A stretch of 64,000 nucleotides of DNA from Hyalangium ruber (GCF_034259325.1 NZ_JAXIVS010000001.1:434001-498000); one strand, 5' to 3'. Counted from the stretch's first letter, positions 42,090 through 51,271 are shown. Numbers and translations are program-made. Notes: a model not told the origin generated them from the sequence alone.

Positions 42090-43927
42090 GCGCCATCGCG
42101 GAAGAGGCGCGTTCGCGGCCCACCCAGGCTCCCACTCCCCTGCCTTCGGCCGGGCTCGCTCCCCCCGCGGTGGTGGTGCGAGAGCTGGTGAAGCGCTACC
42201 CCGCCCGTGGCGCGCGCCAGGAGCCGGTGGTGGCCAATGATCGGCTGTCCTTCGACATCCGCCGTGGCGAGATCTTCGGGCTGCTCGGGCCCAACGGGGC
42301 GGGCAAGACGACGCTGGTGATGCAGCTCATGGGACTGCTGCCGCCCACCTCCGGGCACCTCCAGTTGGAGCACGTGGACGTGGTGCGCGATCCGCAGGCC
42401 GCCAAGGAGCTGATCGGCTTCCTGCCACAGGGCGGGCTGGCGCTGAACTACGTCGAGGTGGAGCGCGCGCTGCACTACACCGGCCGGTTGCGAGGCCAGG
42501 GTGAGCAGGACGCCATCCTCCAGGCGAAACAGCTCATCGAGGAGCTGGGCCTGGGCGACTACCGCAACCAGTTCGTCAACCTGCTGAGCGGCGGCATGGC
42601 GAGGCTGGTGGGCTTCGGCATGGCGCTGATGGGGCGGCCCCGCCTGCTGGTGCTGGACGAGCCCACCAACGAGCTGGATCCGCACCGCCGCCGACTCGTC
42701 TGGGACTACATCCAGCGGCTCAACCGGGAGCAGGGGGTCACCTGCCTGCTGGTGACGCACAACGTGCTCGAGGCCGAGCAGGTCATCCAGCGGCTGGCGG
42801 TGATGGACAAGGGCCGCATCATCGCCCTGGGCACGCCCGAGGAGATCAAGCACCAGGCGGGCGGGCGCCTGCGGCTGGAGCTCCAGCTCAAGGAAGATGC
42901 CCGGCTCACCGCCGAGGAGCAGGAGCGGCTCGCGGCCTATGGCGCGCTGAGCGAGGTGCGTCCCCAGCACTACCGCCTCCAGCTCGCCCCGGAGCGCTCC
43001 GGCCCCACGAGCGCGGCCGTGCTCCAGGAGCTGGGAGAGCGAGTCGAGAGCCTGCGCCTGGCCCGCCCCTCGCTGGAAGAGGTCTACCTGGAGCTGGACC
43101 GCACCCGCGCCGAGACGCCCGCCGCGCCCGAGTCCCTGCCTCCCGTTCCGGCGCCACCGCCTGGGCCCACCACCCCGTCCTGGCGGCGCTTCGCGGTGGC
43201 GCTCAAGTACCTGTTCCTGGAGCACCTGCTGGAGGTGCGCCACACCTGGGTGTGGAACACCGTCTTCTCGATCCTCATGCCGGTGGCGATGGTGTTCGGC
43301 CTGTCGCGTATCGGCAGCGGCCTGGAGGACCGGACGAGCCTGCTCTACATCGTGAGCGGGGCGGCGGTGTTCTCCGTGGCCACCGAAGGCCTGCTCACCA
43401 CCGCGCAGCGCGTGGGCCTCATGCGGCAGGACGGGCGGCTCATCTATTACGCCTCGCTGCCCATCAACCAGAGCTCCTTCGTCTCCTCCATCATCCTCTC
43501 CCGGGTGCTCATCATCTTCCCCGGCATCCTCACGCCCATCCTCGCGGGCTGGCTGCTGTACGGTATCCGGCTGGAGATCAGCCCCTGGCTGGCGGTGCTG
43601 GTGCCGCTCAGCGCGCTGTCCTTCTCCGCGCTGGGAATGGCGCTGGGCTCGCTCATCCGCGATCTGGACCTGGTGGTGACGATCACCAACGCCATCATCT
43701 CCGTGCTGCTGCTGGCCGCGCCCGTGTTCATCCCCATGGAGTCGCTGCCTCGACCGCTCCAGTTGCTAGGCCAGGTGCTGCCCCCCACCTACGCGGCCGA
43801 GGCGCTGCGGCTGGCGCTGGATGGGCAGACGGGCTCCCGCTTCCTGCTGGACGTGGCGGTGCTGGCCGTCGTCACGGCCCTGAGCTTCGTGGGCGTCTCC
43901 CGGTGGATGCGCTGGCGCCTGGACTGA
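42086..43927 (+). CDS. Fused ABC exporter (ATPase plus ABC-2 permease)
   Basis: A 613-residue half-transporter. The N-terminal ATPase (about residues 30-340) has Walker A GPNGAGKTT (68-76), signature LSGGMAR, Walker B LLVLDEP and a switch His in LLVTHNV. A proline-rich linker precedes a C-terminal ABC-2 permease with six membrane helices (about 385-610). ABC-2 exporters of the DrrAB type pump drugs, lipids and polysaccharides. The ATGA overlap with the peptidase and its place as last gene of the NRPS operon make export of, or resistance to, the lipopeptide its likely job. It ends 3 bp from a convergent gene. Confidence 0.9.
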   Translation: MSAIAEEARSRPTQAPTPLPSAGLAPPAVVVRELVKRYPARGARQEPVVANDRLSFDIRRGEIFGLLGPNGAGKTTLVMQLMGLLPPTSGHLQLEHVDVVRDPQAAKELIGFLPQGGLALNYVEVERALHYTGRLRGQGEQDAILQAKQLIEELGLGDYRNQFVNLLSGGMARLVGFGMALMGRPRLLVLDEPTNELDPHRRRLVWDYIQRLNREQGVTCLLVTHNVLEAEQVIQRLAVMDKGRIIALGTPEEIKHQAGGRLRLELQLKEDARLTAEEQERLAAYGALSEVRPQHYRLQLAPERSGPTSAAVLQELGERVESLRLARPSLEEVYLELDRTRAETPAAPESLPPVPAPPPGPTTPSWRRFAVALKYLFLEHLLEVRHTWVWNTVFSILMPVAMVFGLSRIGSGLEDRTSLLYIVSGAAVFSVATEGLLTTAQRVGLMRQDGRLIYYASLPINQSSFVSSIILSRVLIIFPGILTPILAGWLLYGIRLEISPWLAVLVPLSALSFSALGMALGSLIRDLDLVVTITNAIISVLLLAAPVFIPMESLPRPLQLLGQVLPPTYAAEALRLALDGQTGSRFLLDVAVLAVVTALSFVGVSRWMRWRLD

Positions 43928-43930
43928 GGC

Positions 43931-46540
43931 TCAGGCGTCCCACCAGTAGGAGAACTTGAGCATGAAGAGGTCGGTGGCCGGCCCCTGCCACAGCCGCCCA
44001 TCGGGCAGCACGCGGGGGCTCAGCGACAGCTCGCCCGCGTCGGTGGGCAGGCCGTTCTGGGTGCGCGAGTAGACGGCGTAGAAACTGGCCCCTGGCCGGT
44101 ACTCCCAGCGCAGCACCAGGTTGAGGTTGACGCCCGAGAAGTCGAAGTCCGGATCCAGCTCCGGCTCGGTGCGCACCAGGTCCGCCAGTCGCACGGACTG
44201 GCCCGGCTCGGGCGTGGCCTCGTAGAAGGCGCTCGCCCGCACCGAGCCGTGGAAGAGCTGGCCATACCCCTGCAACGTCAGCCGAGGGGTGATGACCCAG
44301 AGCTGGCGCAGGGTGAGGGAGAAGTACTGTGGCTCCAGCTCTCCGAAGAGAAAGCGCCCCTCCCCCAGCGTTTCGAGGTAGCGCGAGCCCTCGGCGGGGC
44401 GGCTGAGGCTCACCGCCAGGAAGGACTCCAGCTGGGGGTGCGCCGTCACCGTGAGGGACAGCTCCGCGCCAGCACCGCCCTGCGAGGGACTGGGCCCGCG
44501 CGAGAAAAAGCGCTCGTAGAAGCTGTCGAACCCCACCACCACCCCGCGCCGGGGATCCGAGCTGCCGGTAAGCGCGAGGTACAGGTGCGAAGGCAGCTCC
44601 ACGGGGATGCCAGTGCCCGAGATCTCCCGCACGTCCTGGCGCTTCGTCTCATAGCCCGAGGTGAAGGAGAGCGCGTGGTAGCCCGGCAGCGTCACGTCCA
44701 AGGTGTTGATGGCGCGGGTGGCCAGCGGCACTTCGCGCCCGTCCGTGGTCCACCGCGTGAATAGGGTGAGCTGCGACTCGAGCGCCTCGAAGGGCCCGAC
44801 GCCCGCGCTCTGGACGAACCCGAGCTGTACGTCCGCCGTCTGCTCGTTCTGCGCCTGGAGGTAGCCGGTGCGGTTGAGCTCCAAGCGGGGCGAGGCATAG
44901 GTGTGGCCCACGGAGAAGCGGAAGGGCTCACCGCCCAGCAGGCCCGCGCGCACAAAAGTGCCCAGGCCGCGATCCCCCGCGCGCAACAGGGTGCCATCGG
45001 GCAGCGGATCTCCATCCGGACTGCCTCCCGTCACCTGCGAGCCCGTGAGCTGCCCCAGCACGCGCCACTCTCCAGAAGCGGTGCCCACCGTCCAGTCGAG
45101 CGCGGCGGCATGCCCGCCGGTGGGGCGGCAGCGCGAGACCTCCTCGGGAGTCGAGGGGCCCTCGGAGGGACAGGCCTGCGACGCGAAGGGCGAGGACGAC
45201 GCGAAGGACAGCCCCACCGAGGCAATGCCACCGAAGCGCCCGCGCCCCACGGCTGCCAGGAAGTTCCGAGTGATGGGCTCCTCGGCCGGCAGCTCCTCCC
45301 CTAACCCCAGGTGCAGCGGACGCCGAGGGTGGAAGTACAGGTCGCGGTTGGGGTTCTCCTCATCCGGCGACTCGCCCCGGCTCAAGGCCTCCTGCTTCAG
45401 CGGATCGGCCACGCCCGCCACCAGCGAGTCGAGGACGCCGAAGACAACGTTGTCCCCCACCGAGCCGGTCACCTTCACCGCGCCGAGGATGGGCGTGTCC
45501 AGGCCGATGCGCCGCGAGTAGAAGAGGAGCTGCCGGGTGCGCCCCTCGTTGTTCATCACCGGGTGGAAGAGCTCCATACCCTGGGTGAAGAAGGGGCGCC
45601 GCTCGGGGAAGAAGACCTCGAAGTTGCTGAGGTTGACCAGGAGCTGATCGGCCTCCAGCTGGCTGAAGTCCGGGTTGAGAGCCCCCACCACGTCCAGGCT
45701 GCGGCTGGGGGACCAGCGCAGGTCCAGCCCCACGTCCGCCGAGGGCAGCGACAGCCGAGGCTTGGGCCGGGCCTCATCGGAGAACTGCGGCCTGCGGATG
45801 AGGCGCGTGGCCACATAGGGGCTCAGCTCGAGCACCTGCGGGTGGATCGGCGTGGAGAAGTCGGTGAGGGCCCCCAGACGGGACAGCAGCGCATTGGCGC
45901 CCAGCGGCACGAAGGTCGAGTCGATGATCTCCTGGGTGCGCGCCACCTGCCTGCGCACGCCCAGGCCCCACGTCTGCACCGGGGTATCTCGCAGGCGCAG
46001 CAGCGCCAGGGGGATGCGCAGCTCGGCGGACCAACCATCCGGACGCTGAGCCGCGGCCCCCTCCCAGACGGCGTCCCAGTCATCGACGAACTGGTTGTCC
46101 TCGACGATGAGGCTGTCCTTGAGCACGCCCGCGGCGGTGACGCTGAAGGCATGGCCGGTGCGCCCCTCGCGTCGAGGATCGATGAAGACCGTCACCAGAT
46201 CCGAGTTGGGCGGCACATCCCGGCGTCCGAGCCGCCGGTCGATGAGGGCTGGCTCGGTGTCATAGGCGATGATGCCGAAGAGGATGCTGTCGTCATCATG
46301 GAGGATGCGCACCTCGGTCCGCTGACCGGGAGCGGTGTCCGGGTTGGGAAAGCTCTGGCGGAACTCGCTGTAGACGGGGGCGTCCTGCCAGGCGGCCTCA
46401 TCCAGCTTCCCGTCCAGCTTCACCGAAGAGGTGCGCCGCACCGCGCGAAGCTGGGGCGCTTGGGCTGGTGGCTCCTGTGCGGCGGCCACCGTGCCCCCCA
46501 GCAACCACCCGCCCCAGAGCAGTCCAAGCACCTGTCTCAT
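43931..46540 (-). CDS. DUF5916-type outer-membrane protein with CBM9-like N-terminus
   Basis: An 869-residue exported protein. A signal peptide ends near AAAQE. An N-terminal CBM9-like beta-sandwich (about residues 35-220, KLDGKLDEAAWQDA) is followed by a long C-terminal region of alternating strands that reads as a transmembrane beta-barrel and ends FSYWWDA, an aromatic-rich terminus. Family members are common in myxobacteria and Bacteroidetes, with no settled function; glycan or peptide binding and uptake are usually proposed. The ATG at 46540 is chosen because it starts the signal peptide and has AAGGTG nine bases upstream. An ATG at 46564 is possible. Confidence 0.82.
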   Translation of the reverse strand: MRQVLGLLWGGWLLGGTVAAAQEPPAQAPQLRAVRRTSSVKLDGKLDEAAWQDAPVYSEFRQSFPNPDTAPGQRTEVRILHDDDSILFGIIAYDTEPALIDRRLGRRDVPPNSDLVTVFIDPRREGRTGHAFSVTAAGVLKDSLIVEDNQFVDDWDAVWEGAAAQRPDGWSAELRIPLALLRLRDTPVQTWGLGVRRQVARTQEIIDSTFVPLGANALLSRLGALTDFSTPIHPQVLELSPYVATRLIRRPQFSDEARPKPRLSLPSADVGLDLRWSPSRSLDVVGALNPDFSQLEADQLLVNLSNFEVFFPERRPFFTQGMELFHPVMNNEGRTRQLLFYSRRIGLDTPILGAVKVTGSVGDNVVFGVLDSLVAGVADPLKQEALSRGESPDEENPNRDLYFHPRRPLHLGLGEELPAEEPITRNFLAAVGRGRFGGIASVGLSFASSSPFASQACPSEGPSTPEEVSRCRPTGGHAAALDWTVGTASGEWRVLGQLTGSQVTGGSPDGDPLPDGTLLRAGDRGLGTFVRAGLLGGEPFRFSVGHTYASPRLELNRTGYLQAQNEQTADVQLGFVQSAGVGPFEALESQLTLFTRWTTDGREVPLATRAINTLDVTLPGYHALSFTSGYETKRQDVREISGTGIPVELPSHLYLALTGSSDPRRGVVVGFDSFYERFFSRGPSPSQGGAGAELSLTVTAHPQLESFLAVSLSRPAEGSRYLETLGEGRFLFGELEPQYFSLTLRQLWVITPRLTLQGYGQLFHGSVRASAFYEATPEPGQSVRLADLVRTEPELDPDFDFSGVNLNLVLRWEYRPGASFYAVYSRTQNGLPTDAGELSLSPRVLPDGRLWQGPATDLFMLKFSYWWDA

Positions 46541-46562
46541 CGAGGCGCGCACCTTAGCCGGC

Positions 46563-46580
46563 ATGGGCGGGCACGCCCAT
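46563..46580. repeat. Perfect 7-bp inverted repeat between the ATP-grasp and DUF5916 genes
   Basis: ATGGGCG (46563-46569) and CGCCCAT (46574-46580) flank GGCA, just after the ATP-grasp stop on the minus strand. A hairpin could form in the transcript, but no T-run follows. It may be a weak or factor-dependent terminator, or an attenuator before the DUF5916 gene. Confidence 0.35.
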
Positions 46581-46583
46581 CGC

Positions 46584-47828
46584 TCAGGAGACCACGAGAC
46601 GGATGCGCCCCAGGGCCTCGTCCAGCGAGGCGATCACCTGCTCGCGCACGGGCCCGCTGGCGATGACGTAGCCAAGCCGATCCATGCCGCTCTCGGGAGG
46701 ACGGATGCTCGCGCCCAGGGCCTTCTCCACCACGGCGAGCTGAACCCCGGGCAGACGCCGGGCCTCTTCGAGTCCCTCTACGCGCACCAACTGGCCGGCG
46801 ACCTCGGCGGTGATGAAGCGGATGGCAGCCACCTCGCGGCGCGTGGGCGTCAGGTCCACCGGCTGGCCCATCGCCAGCTCCAGCGTGGCGGCCAGCGGGT
46901 CCACACCCGTGGCGTAACGCACCAGCTCGGGGATCATCCCGCCCGCCAGCCGGGGGTTGATCTCCACCACCACCGGGCCAGTGGGCGTAAGACGGATCTC
47001 CGTATGGGCCGGCCCGAAGTCGAAGCCCACGGCCCGAAGCGCCGCGAGCACGGCCTGCTCCAGCGCCTGGCGCTCGGCCTCGGGCAGCGGCGCGGGGAAG
47101 TCATGCCCCATCTCCACGAAGTGCGGCGGCGGGGACAGGTACTTGCGGGTGACGCCCAGCACGCGCGTGGAGCCGTCCGCGAGCGTCATCGTCTCCACGC
47201 TGAACTCGGGGCCCTCCAGCAGGCTCTCCACCAGCACCTCGCCGGAGAGCGCCTGCCCGCGCTCGTTCACCGCGCGGCCATGCAGGGCCCGGAAGTGGGA
47301 GAGCAGCTCGTCGGCGGACTCCACGCGGCGCACGCCGGCGCTGCTGCTCTCGGCCGGCGGCTTGACGACGCAGGGGTAGCGAATCCGCCCCGCCACGTGC
47401 CGCGCCTCCTCCTCGGAGGAGAGGACGTGGAAGTCCGGCCCCGGCAGCCCCGCCTCGCGCAGCACGGCGCGCGCCTGGTGCTTGTGGTGACAGGCATGGG
47501 CCGCGCGTGGCTGCAGGTAGCGCAGCCCGCAGCGGGCCGCCACCGTGGCCACTGTGGGCACATAGAAGGTGGAGAAGGTCAGCAGCGCATCCACGGGCCC
47601 CTCGCGCACGAGCCCCTCCACGCACCGCGCCAGCGCCTCCACGTCATTCGTGTCGGCGGTGATGACGTGCAGGTTCGGCGGCCGGGGCGGCTGCAGGAAC
47701 GGGTAGCGCTCCGCCCGATGGGTGATGAAGCTCACCCTGTCTCCCCGGGCCAGCAGCCGCTCCACCACGAGCCGCCCTGTGCCGGTGGTGTTGCTCTCGA
47801 CGAAGGCGACGTGGGCCATGCCGCTCAC
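46584..47828 (-). CDS. ATP-grasp carboxylate-amine ligase
   Basis: A 414-residue ATP-grasp enzyme. An N-terminal preATP-grasp domain is followed by the ATP-binding part, with YPCVVKPPAESSSAGV (first grasp Lys and flexible loop), GEVLVESLLEG (hinge) and TEIRLTPTGPVVVEINPRLAGG (Mg-binding Glu/Asn pair). Such enzymes activate a carboxylate as acyl phosphate and join it to an amine, for example in dipeptide formation. The GTG start overlaps the stop of the cysteine-synthase-like gene by 4 bp (GTGA), so it is the last gene of a three-enzyme operon. The substrate is probably the amino acid made by the two upstream enzymes (inference). Confidence 0.85.
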   Translation of the reverse strand: MSGMAHVAFVESNTTGTGRLVVERLLARGDRVSFITHRAERYPFLQPPRPPNLHVITADTNDVEALARCVEGLVREGPVDALLTFSTFYVPTVATVAARCGLRYLQPRAAHACHHKHQARAVLREAGLPGPDFHVLSSEEEARHVAGRIRYPCVVKPPAESSSAGVRRVESADELLSHFRALHGRAVNERGQALSGEVLVESLLEGPEFSVETMTLADGSTRVLGVTRKYLSPPPHFVEMGHDFPAPLPEAERQALEQAVLAALRAVGFDFGPAHTEIRLTPTGPVVVEINPRLAGGMIPELVRYATGVDPLAATLELAMGQPVDLTPTRREVAAIRFITAEVAGQLVRVEGLEEARRLPGVQLAVVEKALGASIRPPESGMDRLGYVIASGPVREQVIASLDEALGRIRLVVS

Positions 47829-48934
47829 TCCAACCCCAACTCGCGCATCAAGTCCACACTGCGCTTCACCGTGGACGCGTAGTAGGGCACCGAGCCGTCA
47901 TGCGGCAGGGGCGCATAGCTCCACCGCTCGGCCACATCCACCCCGTAGCGGATGCGCATGGGCTGGGCCGCCGCCTGCACGCCCGCGATGCCCTTCTGGG
48001 TCAGGAAGCTCTCCGAGTAGATGGTCTCCCCGTAGCGATCGCCCCGGTCCGGCATGATGATCACCACGTGCTGGTCCGGCTCGAGCTGCTCGGCCACCCA
48101 GCTCGCCGCGACGTAGGCCGCCCCGGAGGAGCCTCCACCGAAGATGCCCTCGCGGCGGGCCAGCTCCCAGCAGCCCCCGAACGCCTCACCATCCGACAGC
48201 CAATGCACCTCATCGATGGCGCGGTAGTTGATGTTGCCGGCGATGATGCTGTTGCTGTGGCCGCTCTGCAGGCGCGGGCGGTTGGGCTGGTTGAACTGGA
48301 CCGAGCCCACCGCGTCCACCGCGACGACGCGCAGCCCCGGCAACAGCTTCCGCAGCCCCGCCGCGGTGCCCGACAGCGAGCCGCCGCTGCCCACCGTGCC
48401 CACCAGCGCGCCCAGGCGCGGGCCGAACGCCTCCAGCAGCTCCGTGGCCACCGCGGACGTGTAGGCCTCGGGGTTGGAGGGCGTGTCGTACTGGCGCGGC
48501 CAGAAGGCCCCGGGGTTGGCGCGCAACACCTCGCGCAGCCGCTCCAGGCGCGACTGCTGCCACCCGCCCGTGGGGTGGTAGTTGTCGACGATGTCCACCC
48601 GCGCCCCGAGCGCGCGCAGCTTGTTGACCGACGACTGATCCAAGCGCGGATCCGTGATGATGATCAGCTCGTAGCCCTTGAGCGAGGCCACGCGCGCGAG
48701 CCCCTCGCCCATGGTGCCCGAGGTGCTCTCCACGATGAGGCCTCCGGGCTTGAGCCGACCGCTGGCCTCCGCGTCCTCGACGGCCTTGAGCGCCACGCGA
48801 TCCTTCATCGCTCCGGGCAAGGACAGCTCGAGCTTGGCCCACAGGCTCGCGCGCGGGCGCGATGCCTCGCGGCCCTTCAGGGCTACGAGGGGCGTGTTCT
48901 TCATCAATTCCAGGACGGACGAGACCTTGAGCAT
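47825..48934 (-). CDS. Cysteine-synthase-family PLP enzyme (SbnA-like)
   Basis: A 369-residue fold-type II PLP enzyme. NTPLVAL opens the domain, K is in PGAMKDRVAL (Schiff-base lysine), STSGTMGEGLA is the substrate loop and TVGSGGSLSG binds the cofactor phosphate. The family replaces the beta-substituent of serine derivatives. SbnA-type members join O-phosphoserine with glutamate on the way to 2,3-diaminopropionate. Placement between a lyase and an ATP-grasp ligase, away from cys genes, argues for specialised amino acid synthesis and against sulfur assimilation. ATG at 48934 follows the lyase stop by 25 bp. The C-terminus overlaps the ATP-grasp gene. Confidence 0.85.
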   Translation of the reverse strand: MLKVSSVLELMKNTPLVALKGREASRPRASLWAKLELSLPGAMKDRVALKAVEDAEASGRLKPGGLIVESTSGTMGEGLARVASLKGYELIIITDPRLDQSSVNKLRALGARVDIVDNYHPTGGWQQSRLERLREVLRANPGAFWPRQYDTPSNPEAYTSAVATELLEAFGPRLGALVGTVGSGGSLSGTAAGLRKLLPGLRVVAVDAVGSVQFNQPNRPRLQSGHSNSIIAGNINYRAIDEVHWLSDGEAFGGCWELARREGIFGGGSSGAAYVAASWVAEQLEPDQHVVIIMPDRGDRYGETIYSESFLTQKGIAGVQAAAQPMRIRYGVDVAERWSYAPLPHDGSVPYYASTVKRSVDLMRELGLE

Positions 48935-48959
48935 GAGGGTACCCAGGGGGGTGAGAGCT

Positions 48960-50462
48960 TCAACGAAACGCGGCGCTTTCGGTTTCCAGCGCGGCGTCCG
49001 CAGACCCGAGCTGCGACTGCCACCCGGCCAGACGTTCACGCAACCGCGCGTGCTCGCCTCCGAGTGACTCCAAGTGTGCTTGCACGGCCTCGGGAGCAGG
49101 CCCCCCGCCATGGGCGGCGGCGCGCATGCAACCCTCGGGATCCAACAGGGGCGCCAGCTCCGCCTCCTCGAGCGCGATGGGGCGCCCGAGCACCTCGCGC
49201 AGCAGCGGCTCCAGCAGCGCGCGCGCCGTGGCGGGCGTCAAATCCGGCTCGACCTTGCGGCTGGCCAGCTTGCTGACCACCTCGTGCGCGGAGCGGAAGG
49301 CCAGCCCGTGGCGGGCCACCAGGTGATCCGCCAGCGCCGTCATGACGGTGTCCTCGCCCACCAGGAACTGGCGCATGGCGGGGGCGTTCACCTGAACCTG
49401 GGAGATCAACAGCGTGGAGAGCGTGAGCGCCGTGCGCGAGCAGCCCAGGGCCGGCCACAGCGCGGAGCTCACCTCGGAGCTGACCTCGACGCTGTTGGTG
49501 AACGGGGCGCTCTTGAGCCCCATCAACGCGTTCATCAGATAGCCGGTGGCCTTGGTGGCCTGACCGCGGATGTTCTCCAGGACGAAGGCGTTGCGCTTCT
49601 GCGGCATGATGGAGCTGGTGCTCACCAGCTCGTCCGGCCAGCCGAGGAAGCCATAGGCCGTGCTGGCCCAGGACTGAAGATCGGCGGCCAGGCGCGTGAG
49701 CAGGGTGCCCAGCAGGGACAGCCCGCTGAGCACCTGAACCGCGAAGTCGCGCGAGCCCACCGCGTCCACCGAGTTGCCCACCGGCGCATCGAAGCCGAGC
49801 AGCCGCGCCACCCGAGCCGTATCAATGGGGAAGTGGGTGCCCACGCCCGCGGCGGCTCCCATGGGGCAGCGGTTGAGCCCGGGCCAGGTGTCCGACAACC
49901 ACCCCAGCGAGCGCGTCAGCTCCGAGAGCACGCCCGCCAGATAGTGGCCGAAGGTGCTCGGCTGGGCGGGCTGCTGGTGGGTAAAGCCGCTCATCAGCGT
50001 CCGCGAGTGCTCGCGCGCCACCGTGTGCAGCGCCTCGGCCAGCCGCAGCCCCTCGCCCAGCACCTCCCGCAGCCCCTCGCGCAGCCGCATGCGAGTGACC
50101 GTGGCGTTGATGTCGTTCCGGCTGCGAGCCACATGCGCCGCGCCTCCGACTTCCCCGCCCAGCCGCTGGATGTACTCGCTCTCATAGAGGAGGTAGAGCC
50201 CCCGGTGTACGGGTGGGGGCTCGAACAGCGACTCCCCAGCGGCGAGCCGCGCCGCCAGCTCCCGGTTCACCGCCAGCAGTTGCGCCGCCGTCTCCTTGGG
50301 GAGAATGCGGGTGTGCGCCAACATCACGACATGTGCGGCATCGATCCGCAGCAGGTGCGGCAGCACGTGCTGGCGATCCTGGGCGAACCCCGGCTCGTAG
50401 AGCAGCTGGAAGAGGACGGGATGGGGCCCGCGCGACAGCCGTCCCAGCGCCTGGGCACTCAT
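48960..50462 (-). CDS. Argininosuccinate-lyase/fumarase-superfamily lyase
   Basis: A 500-residue homotetrameric-type lyase. The signature STSSIMPQKRN, with its catalytic serine loop, is complete. ARSRNDINATVTRM and TLMSGFTHQQPAQPSTF are the substrate-binding segments of argininosuccinate lyase. It is longer than housekeeping ArgH and lies with no other arg genes. The superfamily eliminates fumarate from N-substituted aspartates. With a serine-modifying PLP enzyme next in the operon, it may release fumarate from an aspartate adduct to leave a free amine (inference). The ATG at 50462 is the first gene of the operon, divergent from nuoC. Confidence 0.85.
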   Translation of the reverse strand: MSAQALGRLSRGPHPVLFQLLYEPGFAQDRQHVLPHLLRIDAAHVVMLAHTRILPKETAAQLLAVNRELAARLAAGESLFEPPPVHRGLYLLYESEYIQRLGGEVGGAAHVARSRNDINATVTRMRLREGLREVLGEGLRLAEALHTVAREHSRTLMSGFTHQQPAQPSTFGHYLAGVLSELTRSLGWLSDTWPGLNRCPMGAAAGVGTHFPIDTARVARLLGFDAPVGNSVDAVGSRDFAVQVLSGLSLLGTLLTRLAADLQSWASTAYGFLGWPDELVSTSSIMPQKRNAFVLENIRGQATKATGYLMNALMGLKSAPFTNSVEVSSEVSSALWPALGCSRTALTLSTLLISQVQVNAPAMRQFLVGEDTVMTALADHLVARHGLAFRSAHEVVSKLASRKVEPDLTPATARALLEPLLREVLGRPIALEEAELAPLLDPEGCMRAAAHGGGPAPEAVQAHLESLGGEHARLRERLAGWQSQLGSADAALETESAAFR

Positions 50463-50519
50463 CTGCCCGGCCCCCCGCGCCGAAAGAAGTAATTCAAGGA
50501 CTTCCTCATTTCATGGAAA

Positions 50520-50542
50520 GGATACCGGGGAAGGAGGTATCC
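50520..50542. repeat. Inverted repeat upstream of the lyase gene
   Basis: GGATACC (50520-50526) and GGTATCC (50536-50542) are perfect inverted repeats separated by nine bases, 57 bp upstream of the lyase start. The size and position suit an operator for the divergent region. No regulator gene lies beside it. Confidence 0.35.
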
Positions 50543-50618
50543 CGGTCAACACCAGGGGGCCTCTGCTCCCAGGACCCCCACTCCCGGTGCGTTTGGACCC
50601 GGGGTGCATCCGTGCTTC

Positions 50619-50638
50619 TAGCGCGCGTAAGTGCGCTA
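50619..50638. repeat. Inverted repeat upstream of the nuoC promoter
   Basis: TAGCGC (50619-50624) and GCGCTA (50633-50638) flank eight bases and end 19 bp before the -35 box of the nuoC promoter. The position would suit an activator site. The arms are only 6 bp and GC-rich, so chance is a real possibility. Confidence 0.25.
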
Positions 50639-50657
50639 CACGGTTGGGGGTTTTACG

Positions 50658-50687
50658 TTGACGCCCCCGGCGAGGCGTCCTTATAAC
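50658..50687 (+). promoter_or_regulatory. Sigma-70-type promoter of nuoC-D-G-H-I
   Basis: TTGACG (50658-50663) and TATAAC (50682-50687) are separated by 18 bases. Transcription should begin near 50694, about 24 bases before the TTG start of nuoC. This rules out the longer reading frame beginning at GTG 50631, which would start upstream of the -35 box. Confidence 0.6.
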
Positions 50688-50717
50688 GCCGCCGATTCTT
50701 CTCCCATTGGGTCCCCC

Positions 50718-51251
50718 TTGAGCACATTCGCGTTGGACAGGGTCTCCGCCCACCTTCCGGAGGCGGTCGCGGAGCGCTACGTCGACCGGGCCGGCGGTGC
50801 CTGGGCTGTCATCCATGCGCAGCACCTGCCAAAGGTGGCGGCGTTCCTGAAGACTGACCCGGAGCTGAACTTCAAGCTCTTCGGCTCGGTGGATGCCGTG
50901 GATCGGCTGCACCTGGCCGAGAACGACCCGCGCTTCGAGGTCGTCTACTTCCTCTACTCGCTCACCCGGAAGGAGCACGTCCGGCTGAAGGTGCGCGTCA
51001 CCGAGTCGAACCCGGTGGTGCCCTCGCTGACGCCCCTCTACAAGGGCGCCAACTGGTGGGAGCGACTCGCCTTCGACTTCTACGGCATCCGCTTCGAGGG
51101 CCACCCGGACCTGCGGCGCATCCTCCTCTATGAGGAGTTCCAGGGCCACCCGCTGCGCAAGGACTACGCCATGCGCGACCGGCAGCCGCTCATCCCCGAG
51201 CGCCCCATCAAGGACATCTTCCGCGGCCCCGGCACCAGCGGCCACGCCTGA
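50718..51251 (+). CDS. nuoC: NADH-quinone oxidoreductase subunit C
   Basis: A 177-residue soluble subunit of the connecting arm of complex I (30-kDa family). Conserved segments FEVVYFLYSL, NWWERLAFDFYGIRFEGHPDLRRIL and GHPLRKDY match the family signature. The TTG at 50718 is the start most compatible with the promoter just upstream; no strong Shine-Dalgarno is seen. It heads a five-gene nuo operon, with nuoD 20 bp downstream. NuoC and NuoD are separate here, not fused as in E. coli. Confidence 0.93.
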   Translation: MSTFALDRVSAHLPEAVAERYVDRAGGAWAVIHAQHLPKVAAFLKTDPELNFKLFGSVDAVDRLHLAENDPRFEVVYFLYSLTRKEHVRLKVRVTESNPVVPSLTPLYKGANWWERLAFDFYGIRFEGHPDLRRILLYEEFQGHPLRKDYAMRDRQPLIPERPIKDIFRGPGTSGHA

Positions 51252-51271
51252 GGACTTCACTGAGGACTGCA

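Noticed and set aside
50631-50717. GTG at 50631 as nuoC start
   Set aside because: It lies upstream of the -35 box of a good promoter, and the added residues do not resemble NuoC.
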